DNA from: CALVGQ01 sp964370435
Lineage (GTDB): Bacteria; Bacillota_I; Bacilli_A; Erysipelotrichales; Erysipelotrichaceae
DNA: 57,910 nucleotides
NCBI GenBank assembly: GCA_964370435.1
Contig: CAYJJG010000010.1
Coordinates: forward strand, 1-57,910
Reading direction: 5' to 3'
Of the stretch, positions 33,143 through 40,600 are shown one piece after another. The stretch's first letter is position 1, and every line of letters begins with the position of its first letter. Under the pieces are notes generated by a model. It ran no database searches. It saw only the letters and a list, made by a program, of their open reading frames with translations, and was not told the DNA's origin. The position numbers and the translations under genes are program-made.

Positions 33143-34423
33143 ATGAGCAAAAAAGTAGATTTAAAACTAGATGTACACGAAAAACCAAATGCAAGCAAAT
33201 GGGCGTTACTTTCAATTCAACACGTATTCGCTATGTTTGGGGCAACAATCTTGGTTCCTATTTTAACAGGATATCCAATTTCTGTAGCCTTATTTGCGTC
33301 AGGGTTAGGAACACTAATTTATGCATTAATTACTAAGTTTAAAGTGCCGGTGTATTTAGGTTCATCCTTTGCATATATTTCTGCAGTTCTAATCGCAGTT
33401 CAAGCATTAGGTGGAGATAAAAGCGCAGCACAAACAGGTTTAATTTTAATAGGGTTGGTTTATGTAGTGGTAGCATTCATAATTAAAATGGTTGGTAAAG
33501 CGTGGTTAGATAAACTGTTACCTCCAGTTGTAATCGGACCTATGATAGCGGTTATCGGTTTAGGTTTAGCGGCAAACGCCGTAGCAAATGCAGGTTTTGT
33601 AGCTGGCGGGGATTATCGCAGCATGTTGGTGGCGGTATTCACATTTACAATGACAGCTTTATTTTCTACAAAAGCTAAAGGATTTTTTAAAATTATTCCT
33701 TTCTTATGTGGAATTGCGGGAGGTTATGTTTTTGCGGCATGCCTAGGATTAGTAGACTTTACACAAGTTCAAGCGGTTATCGTTGAGGGTCGTTTTATAG
33801 GGCTTCCAGAATTTATATTACCATTTGAATTCATGGGGTTTGATTCATATAGTTTATATTTTGGTCCAGAAACATTCGCAATTTTACCGGTGGCATTAGT
33901 AACAATTGCAGAACACATTGGAGACCATACTGTTTTGGGTAAAATTTGTGGAAAAAATTTCTTAAAAGATCCAGGGTTAGACAAAACACTCATGGGTGAT
34001 GGGATCGCTACAGCGGTATCAGGACTTCTTGGAGGGCCTGCAAACACGACTTATGGTGAGAATACAGGTGTAATTGGGATGACAAAAATTGCTTCAGTCT
34101 ACGTAACTTGCGGGGCTGCAGTAATTGCTATATTATTATCTTGTTTGCCTATAGTTTCAGAAGTTATCGCAACTATTCCATCAGCAGTATTAGGTGGGAT
34201 GTCAATTATCCTTTACGGAGTTATCGCCTCAAATGGATTACGTGTATTAATTGATAATCAAGTAGATTTCGGTAAACAACGTAATTTAATTATCGCCTCA
34301 GCAATGCTAGTGATTGGGTTGGGTGGAGCAATACTTCCGCTTGGTAATTTAGTAACATTATCAGGGACGGCTTTAGCTGCTCTTGTTGGAATCATCCTTA
34401 ACTTAGTATTACCTAATGAATAA
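33143..34423 (+). CDS. pyrP: Uracil-type NCS2 nucleobase:cation symporter
   Basis: Imports uracil (or xanthine/uric acid in related members). It is a 426-residue NCS2/UraA protein with about 12-14 TM segments. Diagnostic are LSIQHVFAMFGATILVP at the N-terminus, IAEHIGDHTVLGKICGKNF (about 255-273) and LLGGPANTTYGENTGVIG (about 295-312), with the substrate-binding Glu residues of UraA conserved. The PyrR-type leader strongly favours uracil as substrate. I start it at ATG 33143; a frame from 33098 would begin inside the attenuator hairpin. Likely function: pyrimidine salvage beside the nucleoside importer. Confidence 0.92.
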   Translation: MSKKVDLKLDVHEKPNASKWALLSIQHVFAMFGATILVPILTGYPISVALFASGLGTLIYALITKFKVPVYLGSSFAYISAVLIAVQALGGDKSAAQTGLILIGLVYVVVAFIIKMVGKAWLDKLLPPVVIGPMIAVIGLGLAANAVANAGFVAGGDYRSMLVAVFTFTMTALFSTKAKGFFKIIPFLCGIAGGYVFAACLGLVDFTQVQAVIVEGRFIGLPEFILPFEFMGFDSYSLYFGPETFAILPVALVTIAEHIGDHTVLGKICGKNFLKDPGLDKTLMGDGIATAVSGLLGGPANTTYGENTGVIGMTKIASVYVTCGAAVIAILLSCLPIVSEVIATIPSAVLGGMSIILYGVIASNGLRVLIDNQVDFGKQRNLIIASAMLVIGLGGAILPLGNLVTLSGTALAALVGIILNLVLPNE

Positions 34424-34458
34424 TCACATAAAATTAAAATAGGTTTAGTCACTAAAAC

Positions 34459-34493
34459 AAGCATCTCCTTTGTTATAAAGGGGGTGCTTATTT
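34459..34493 (+). terminator. Terminator of the uracil permease gene
   Basis: AAGCATCTCCTTT pairs with AAAGGGGGTGCTT (13 bp, two G-U), 5-base loop, ATTTAT follows. Confidence 0.85.
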
Positions 34494-34515
34494 ATGTAAA
34501 AAAGCTACTAATTTC

Positions 34516-34544
34516 TTGACATTTAGGCGTGGATATCATACAAT
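34516..34544 (+). promoter_or_regulatory. Sigma-A promoter of rplK-rplA
   Basis: Perfect TTGACA (34516-34521), 17-base spacer, TACAAT (34539-34544): a strong promoter as expected for ribosomal protein genes, followed by a leader of about 95 bases. Confidence 0.85.
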
Positions 34545-34576
34545 TACATAGCTACGCAAGTAGTAAGCTTTTTAGG

Positions 34577-34609
34577 CGTGGGAGAATGGGCAATCATTCA
34601 CTAACCACG
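34577..34609 (+). promoter_or_regulatory. Probable L1-binding autoregulatory leader element
   Basis: CGTGG...CCACG closes an asymmetric loop holding a second stem GAATG/CATTC. The GTGGGAG and CACTAACCACG segments resemble L1 operators before rplK-rplA in other Firmicutes, which mimic the L1 site on 23S rRNA. Assignment rests on structure and position. Confidence 0.6.
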
Positions 34610-34644
34610 GCACAAGCACACATAGATATAAGGAGGTAAGTCTT

Positions 34645-35064
34645 GTGAGTAAAAAAATTGCAAAAGTTTGTAAGCTGCAATTCGCAGCGGGACAAGCAAA
34701 ACCAGGTCCAGCATTAGCTTCAGCTGGAATCAACATGCCACAGTTCTGCGTTCAATTTAATGACGCAACTAAAGATCGTGGAGGCGACATCGTACCAGTT
34801 CTTATTACTGCATACGAAGACAAGAGCTTTGATTTTGTATTAAAAACTACTCCAGCTAGCAACTTATTGTTAAAAGCTGCAGGTGTAAAATCAGGTGCAG
34901 CAAATTCTTTAACAACTAAAGTTGCTAAAATTAGTGAAGCACAGCTTAAAGAAATAGCTGAATACAAAATGCCAGATTTAAATGCTAACGATGTAGAAGC
35001 AGCAATGCGCATCGTTGCTGGAACTGCCCGCAATATGGGTATTGAAATTGAAGGGTGGGAGTAA
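34645..35064 (+). CDS. rplK: Ribosomal protein L11 (shortened N-terminal loop)
   Basis: Large-subunit protein at the GTPase-associated centre. It starts at GTG 34645 with AAGGAGGTAAG upstream; 139 residues. The C-terminal RNA-binding domain is normal (MPDLNANDVEAAMRIVAGTA). The N-terminal domain reads AGQAKPGPALASAGINM, so about four residues of the universal P-x-P-P-V-G-P-A-L-G segment are missing, including the two prolines tied to thiostrepton sensitivity. Mycoplasma L11 shows the same shortened form as I recall it. First gene of the rplK-rplA pair. Confidence 0.96.
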   Translation: MSKKIAKVCKLQFAAGQAKPGPALASAGINMPQFCVQFNDATKDRGGDIVPVLITAYEDKSFDFVLKTTPASNLLLKAAGVKSGAANSLTTKVAKISEAQLKEIAEYKMPDLNANDVEAAMRIVAGTARNMGIEIEGWE

Positions 35065-35069
35065 TAGTA

Positions 35070-35753
35070 ATGGCTAAAAGAGGAAAAAAATATCTAGAAG
35101 CAGCTAAGTTAGTTGACGCTAATACTAGTTATGCTATTGCTGACGCTATTGCTTTAGCAAAGAAAACAAGCACAGTTAAGTTTGATGCTTCAGTAGAAGT
35201 TTCATTTAACTTAAGCGTTGATCCACGTCATGCTGATCAACAAATCCGTGGTGCTATGGTTTTACCTAACGGGACAGGTCGTTCACAAAAAGTACTTGTA
35301 ATTACACAAGGTGCTAAAGAACAAGAAGCAAAAGATGCTGGCGCTGATTTCGTTGGTGGAAAAGAGTTATTAGAAGATATCAAAAAAGGTTGGTTCGATT
35401 ATGATGTAATCGTTGCAACTCCAGATATGATGGGTGAACTTGGTAAATTAGGTAGAGTTTTAGGACCTAAAGGATTAATGCCTAATCCTAAGACAGGAAC
35501 AGTTACAATGAATATTGCTAACGCTGTTGCTGAAATTAAAAAAGGTAAAGTGGAATACCGTTGTGATAAAGCGGGTATCGTTAACGTGTTAATTGGTAAA
35601 TGTTCATTTACTGAAGAAGCGCTTTGCGAAAACTTTAAAGCTTTATATGATGTTATTGCAAAAGCAAGACCTGCTGCTGTAAAGGGAGCTTATATGAAAA
35701 GCGTTACTGTTACAACAACAATGGGTCCAGGAATTAGAGTTTTAGCAGACTAA
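35070..35753 (+). CDS. rplA: Ribosomal protein L1
   Basis: Stalk-base protein of the large subunit and, in many bacteria, translational repressor of its own operon. It is 227 residues starting MAKRGKKYLEAAKLVD, with the conserved GPKGLMPNPKTGTVT (about 140-154) and VTTTMGPGIRV tail. I start it at ATG 35070, preceded by GGTGGGAG; an upstream in-frame start at 35055 would overlap rplK. The gene follows rplK by 5 bases. Confidence 0.97.
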   Translation: MAKRGKKYLEAAKLVDANTSYAIADAIALAKKTSTVKFDASVEVSFNLSVDPRHADQQIRGAMVLPNGTGRSQKVLVITQGAKEQEAKDAGADFVGGKELLEDIKKGWFDYDVIVATPDMMGELGKLGRVLGPKGLMPNPKTGTVTMNIANAVAEIKKGKVEYRCDKAGIVNVLIGKCSFTEEALCENFKALYDVIAKARPAAVKGAYMKSVTVTTTMGPGIRVLAD

Positions 35754-35756
35754 TTC

Positions 35757-35784
35757 TTGACAAATTAGAAAATTAGAATACAAT
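35757..35784 (+). promoter_or_regulatory. Sigma-A promoter of rplJ-rplL
   Basis: Perfect TTGACA (35757-35762), 16-base spacer, TACAAT (35779-35784), starting 4 bases after the rplA stop. Confidence 0.85.
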
Positions 35785-35799
35785 TTAGTTGTTATCAAT

Positions 35800-35866
35800 A
35801 TACCATAGACAGCAACGGCGTGAAGCTTAATCATGTTGCCGAGGTAAACAAAGTGAACTTAACTTT
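35800..35866 (+). ncRNA. Ribosomal protein L10 leader
   Basis: The leader contains ATAGACAGCAACGGCG, AGCTTAATC and TTGCCGAGGT, the conserved blocks of the Firmicutes L10 leader. In it, GGCAAC-type strands pair to make the kink-turn bound by the L10-(L12)4 complex. Excess L10 would bind here and favour the terminator directly downstream. Recognised from motif and position; boundaries approximate. Confidence 0.8.
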
Positions 35867-35869
35867 TTT

Positions 35870-35904
35870 ACCCACGCTGTTTATATAGTGTGGGTTTATT
35901 TTAT
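35870..35904 (+). terminator. Attenuator terminator in the rplJ leader
   Basis: ACCCACGCT and AGTGTGGGT (9 bp, one G-U) with an 8-base loop, followed by TTATTTTAT, 40 bases before the rplJ ATG. It is the expression platform of the L10 leader. Confidence 0.82.
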
Positions 35905-35943
35905 ATGAGTATATTGTGGACATAGAAATTAGGAGGTGTAGCA

Positions 35944-36474
35944 ATGAAACAAGCGGTATTAGACGCTAAAGTACAATTAGTAAATGAAATAGCTGATAAA
36001 ATTACTAATAGTGCATCAACTGTTGTAGTTGAATATCGTGGTTTAACTGTTGCGGAAATCACTGAACTTCGTAGAGAACTTCGTAAAGAAGATGTAGAAT
36101 TTAAAGTTTACAAAAACTCTATGGTTGAACGTGCTGCTGAACAAGCAGGACATGGCGACTTAAAAGATCAGTTGACAGGACCAAATGCAATCGCATTTAG
36201 TAATGATGCTGTAGCACCAAGTCGTGTTTTAGCAAAATTCGCAAAAAACCATGAAAACTTAGTTTTAAAAGCCGGAGTTGTAGAAGGTAAAATAGTAAAT
36301 ATCGATACAATTAAGGAATTATCAAGCTTACCTAACAAAGAAGGAATGCTTTCAATGTTATTAGGCTGCCTACAATCACCAGTTCGCTCATTTGCATGTA
36401 TCGTTAAAGCGGTAGCAGATGCAAAAGCAGAAGGTGAACCACAAGTTGCTGAGGCAACTGAAGCTGTTGAATAA
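35944..36474 (+). CDS. rplJ: Ribosomal protein L10
   Basis: Anchors the L7/L12 stalk on the ribosome. It is 176 residues with the N-terminal RNA-binding domain (VVVEYRGLTVAEITELRREL, about 27-46, and VYKNSMVERAAE) and a C-terminal helix for L7/L12 dimers ending in an acidic, Ala/Glu-rich tail. SD AGGAGGTG precedes the ATG. It is regulated by the L10 leader and followed after 17 bases by rplL. Confidence 0.97.
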   Translation: MKQAVLDAKVQLVNEIADKITNSASTVVVEYRGLTVAEITELRRELRKEDVEFKVYKNSMVERAAEQAGHGDLKDQLTGPNAIAFSNDAVAPSRVLAKFAKNHENLVLKAGVVEGKIVNIDTIKELSSLPNKEGMLSMLLGCLQSPVRSFACIVKAVADAKAEGEPQVAEATEAVE

Positions 36475-36491
36475 TTAGGAGGAAAATTAAA

Positions 36492-36863
36492 ATGGCAAAA
36501 CTTAATCATGAAGATATCTTAGCTTATTTAGAAGAAGCTACAATACTTGAACTAAACGATCTAGTAAAAGCAATCGAAGAAAAATTTAATGTAACTGCGG
36601 CTGCACCTGTGGCAGCGGCTGCTGGACCAGTTGATGCAGCACCTACGGGACCTGCTGAAGTATCAGTAATCTTAACAAATGCTGGTGCATCTAAAGTTGG
36701 TGTAATCAAAATCGTACGTGAACTTACAGGTCTTGGACTTGTTGAAGCAAAAGGTCTAGTTGACAAAGCACCTAGTCCAATCAAAGAAAACATCAAACCA
36801 GAAGAAGCAGAAGAAATTAAGAAAAAACTTATGGAAGCTGGAGCTACTGTAGAAGTTAAATAA
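36492..36863 (+). CDS. rplL: Ribosomal protein L7/L12
   Basis: The multicopy stalk protein that recruits translational GTPases. It is 123 residues: N-terminal dimerisation helices (1-35), an Ala/Pro-rich hinge (about 37-58) and the globular domain with GASKVGVIKIVRELTGLGLV and EAKGLVDKAP. SD TTAGGAGGAAA. Ends at a terminator that separates it from the rsmC-like gene. Confidence 0.98.
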   Translation: MAKLNHEDILAYLEEATILELNDLVKAIEEKFNVTAAAPVAAAAGPVDAAPTGPAEVSVILTNAGASKVGVIKIVRELTGLGLVEAKGLVDKAPSPIKENIKPEEAEEIKKKLMEAGATVEVK

Positions 36864-36884
36864 TTTCAAAAAATTATTAAATTT

Positions 36885-36910
36885 AAAGCCGACTTATAGC
36901 TCGGCTTTTA
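36885..36910 (+). terminator. Terminator of rplJ-rplL
   Basis: AAAGCCGA and TCGGCTTT form an 8-bp stem with an 8-base loop, followed by TTAAG. The short T tract suggests partial readthrough into the rsmC-like gene and rpoBC, as in other bacteria. Confidence 0.75.
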
Positions 36911-36932
36911 AGCCCTAAGGAGGACGATGATA

Positions 36933-37550
36933 ATGAGTCATTATTATACGGATAATCGTCAATTACCTCATAACCGGAAGGAAATCTCTTTCCGGTTTTC
37001 GGGTTTTAATTTAATTTTTGAAACTGACAATGGAGTTTTTTCCAAAGATGGTGTAGATACCGGTACAAAAATTTTACTTAATGTATTAAAAGAAGAAGCA
37101 TTGAGTGGAGAAATATTGGATTTAGGTTGTGGATATGGAGCTATAGGGATTTTTATTAAAAAGGCCTTTGAGGAAACAAAGGTTACAATGTCAGATATCA
37201 ATCCAAGGGCAGTGGAGCTCAGCGTTTCTAATGCGCAAAGAAACGACGTTGACTGTAAAATATTGGTATCAGACGGGTTTAAAAATTTAGATCATTCCTA
37301 TAATGTTATCATAACCAATCCACCTATTAGAACAGGAAAAGCCACGATTTACAGCATGTTTGAATACAGTATAGCGGCTTTAAAACCTAATGGTAGTTTA
37401 TGGTTTGTTATGAGAAAGCAACATGGCGCACTTAGTGCGATTAAAAAATTGGAAGAATTAAATTGTTTAGTTGAAATTAAAGACAAAGATAAAGGATTTT
37501 TAGTCATAAAAGCACAAAATACAAATATTGACAACTTGACGCTTTTATGA
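36933..37550 (+). CDS. RsmC-like 16S rRNA methyltransferase (YbxB family)
   Basis: SAM-dependent N2-guanine methyltransferase-like protein, 205 residues. The SAM site is LDLGCGYGAIGIF (about 63-75), the acidic residue TMSDINPRAVE follows, and the catalytic NPP motif is in VIITNPPIRTG (about 124-134). The gene between rplL and rpoB is the known place of ybxB in Bacillus. I start it at ATG 36933 (MSHYYTDN, as in YbxB) because AAGGAGG lies 9 bases upstream; the ATG at 36927 would be only 3 bases away. A stable hairpin lies inside its first codons, and the rpoB promoter inside its last ones. Confidence 0.9.
   Translation: MSHYYTDNRQLPHNRKEISFRFSGFNLIFETDNGVFSKDGVDTGTKILLNVLKEEALSGEILDLGCGYGAIGIFIKKAFEETKVTMSDINPRAVELSVSNAQRNDVDCKILVSDGFKNLDHSYNVIITNPPIRTGKATIYSMFEYSIAALKPNGSLWFVMRKQHGALSAIKKLEELNCLVEIKDKDKGFLVIKAQNTNIDNLTLL
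36972..36997 (+). repeat. Intragenic inverted repeat near the start of the rsmC-like gene
   Basis: AACCGGAA and TTCCGGTT form a perfect 8-bp GC-rich stem around a 10-base loop, followed by TTCGGGTTTTAATTT. It lies within codons 14-22. It could act as a terminator-like or translation-slowing structure; its coding content looks normal. Confidence 0.6.
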
Positions 37551-37556
37551 TAATAT
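37528..37556 (+). promoter_or_regulatory. Sigma-A promoter of rpoBC
   Basis: Perfect TTGACA (37528-37533), 17-base spacer, TAATAT (37551-37556). The -35 box is inside the end of the rsmC-like gene. The transcript leader of about 80 bases carries a terminator-like AAAATGGG...GCCCCTTTTTT hairpin (37581-37606). Confidence 0.72.
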
Positions 37557-37580
37557 ATTAAATTGCAAAAAACTATGCCA

Positions 37581-37606
37581 AAAATGGGATAAGTGCCCCT
37601 TTTTTC
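37581..37606 (+). terminator. Terminator-like hairpin in the rpoB leader
   Basis: TGGG and GCCC pair, and flanking A and T runs extend the stem past one bulged C; T6 follows. It lies 34 bases before the rpoB start and could attenuate transcription. Stem GC content is low, so strength is uncertain. Confidence 0.45.
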
Positions 37607-37639
37607 GCGTTAAAAATGGTTAGTGAAAGGATGGCGTAA

Positions 37640-40600
37640 ATGACAAAAAAACAAAGTTACAGAGTAGTTGAGTTGGGCGCAAGCGCAACACGCCGCGATT
37701 ATTCAAAAGTTAGCGGAACCCTAGAATTACCGAATTTAGTAGAAATTCAAACAGATTCATTTGAATGGTTTATCAAGGAAGGTATGAAAGAGGTTTTCGA
37801 TGACATTTATCCAATTCAAAACTTTAATGGAGATATTAAACTTAACTTCTTAAATTATGAAGTTGGAACGCCGAAGTATGAAGTTAGTGAATGTAAATAC
37901 AGAGAGGCTAACTACGCAGCACCGCTTAAAGCAAAAATGGAGTTGCAAGTTACAGATAACGAAACAGGAGAGATACTTACAAAATACGAAGATGTATTTT
38001 TAGGTGACTTCCCTTTAATGACGCCTACAGGAACATTTATTATTAATGGTGGTGAGCGTGTTATCGTATCACAAATTGTTCGTTCTCCAGGAGCATATTA
38101 TGATTTAGTTGCTGAAGAAAAAACAGGTAAAGAAAATTTTACAAGTGAATTAATTCCAAGTCGTGGTACATGGCTTGAGTTAATGAGTGATTCTAAAAAA
38201 GCTGCTTTAGGAAGATTAATGAATATGTCAGTAGATAGAAAACGTAAGATTCTTTCTACAGTATTATATAAAGCAATTGGTTGTAGCTTGGATTTAAAAA
38301 ATACTGATGATACTCATGACACAACAAAAATCAATAAATTTTTAGGTGCCCTAGGATTAGAGGTACATAAAGATATTACTGTTGAGGATGAACCACGAGA
38401 GTTTTTAAATGCATATATGCAACTGTATACTTCTTTATTTGGAAACTATGAAGAAATACGTAATACTTTAGCAGCAGATAAAATCAATACTACTACAGAA
38501 GCTCTTTTAACTATTTATGAAAACCAACGTGCAGATGAAATTCCTACGTTAGATGGTTCTATTACTTTGATGAATGCAAAGTTCTTCGATCATCGTCGTT
38601 ATGATTTAACAGCAGCAGGTCGTTATAAATTAGGAAAGAAATTATCTGTTTTAGATCGCTTAGAAGGTAATGTTTTAGCAGAAGACATTATCGGAGTTGA
38701 TGGAAATGCACTTTTAAAAGCGGGAACATTAATCGGTAAAGAAGAAAGAAATGCTACAAAAAATGAATTAGCCAAAGGATTAAGCATGAAAGCATATCCT
38801 TTCAATCATTTATTTTCTCACCCCCATACTGCAGTAGTTAGTACTACTGACACTTATGCTTTGGTGGGAAGAATTTTAGCTAATGATGTAGAAACTAATG
38901 ATTATACTTTTGAAACAGGAACAGTATTAACATTAACAGATATTTATAAATTATCAAAAGAAGTTAAAGAAATCAAAATTTATACAGGGATTATTGCTCA
39001 ACCAGTAAACCTTACTAAAGAAAATGTAACTAGCGTATTAGACTATGGTTCAAGAATGTTTGTGATGGGAAGAATCACAGAAAACGGTAATGATTATCTA
39101 ATCGATGACGAATTATGTGTTGAACGTTATTTGCCAGATGTAGAAATTACACCAATGTTAAATGAAACTAGTGAAAAACTAATGTTGGCAGCAGCTAATA
39201 ATAATCTAACTGTATGGTTAGTGGGTGCGGCTGTTTCAGTGGTTAAGGTACACCCAGTAAACAATCCAGACCATGTAGTAAATGTAGTAGGTTTAGACCC
39301 ATTAAACTTAAAGAAAACAATTACAACTAGTGATATGTATGCTTTCTACAGCTATCAATTAAATATGCTTGATGGTGTTGGTAGTGTAGATGATATCGAT
39401 ATGCTTGGTAATCGTCGTATTCGTACAGTAGGTGAATTAATCCAAAACCAATTTAGAATTGGATTGAGCAGAATGGAAAGAGTTGTTAAGGAACGTATGT
39501 CTATTGCAGAATTAGCTGCATTAACACCTAAACAATTAACGAACATTCGTCCGTTAACTGCAGCGATTAAAGAATTTTTCTCTTCTTCGCAGTTATCGCA
39601 GTTTATGGATCAACAAAATCCTCTTGCCGAATTAACTAATAAACGCCGTATTTCAGCTTTAGGTCCTGGAGGGCTTACTCGTGAGCGTGCAGGATTCGAA
39701 GTGCGTGACGTTCACAACTCCTCTTATGGTCGTATTTGTCCGATAGAAACACCCGAAGGACCAAACATCGGACTTATCAACAACTTAACAACATATGCTC
39801 GTGTTAATGAGTATGGTTTTATTCAAACGCCTTACCGTATCGTTAAAGAAGGTGGACATGTTACAGAAGAAGTAGTGTATTTATCAGCTGATGAAGAAAA
39901 AGACTACGCAATTGCCCAAGCCAATGAAGTTATTGAAGGGGTACTAGTAAATGATAATGTCGTTGCTCGTATTGCTGGAGAAACTGTAATGGTTAGACGT
40001 GATCAAGTAGAGTTAGCTGATGTCTCTCCGAAACAAATTGTTTCGGTAGCTACCGCATGTATTCCTTTCTTAGAAAATGATGATGCATCTCGTGCCTTAA
40101 TGGGTGCCAACATGCAACGTCAGGCCGTACCGCTATTAAATCCACACTCACCTTATGTAGGGACTGGGATTGAACATCGTATCGCAAAAGATAGTGGTTC
40201 AGGAGTAGTTTGTGTTGATGATGGTATTGTAAGCTATGTTGATGCAACCAAAATTGTAGTAGACGGAACTAATGGTAAAAAAGAATATGAACTAATGAAA
40301 TTTAGACGCTCTAATGCAGGGACATGCTTAAATCAAAGACCAATTGTTAAACATGGAGCTAGTGTTAAAGCAGGAGATATTTTAGCTGATGGACCATCTA
40401 TGGAAAACGGTGAATTAGCTTTAGGACAAAATGTTACTATTGCTTTCATGACATGGCACGGTTATAACTATGAAGATGCTATCATAATGTCAGAAAGAAT
40501 GGTAAAAGAAGATGTTTATACTTCAATACATATTGAAGAGTATGATATTGAGTGTCGTGAAACTAAACTAGGACCTGAAGAAATTACACGCGATATTCCA

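Noticed and set aside
40050..40247. Minus-strand frames inside rpoB, rpoC and the ribosomal protein genes
   Set aside because: Shadows of highly conserved plus-strand genes with no SD or recognisable product.
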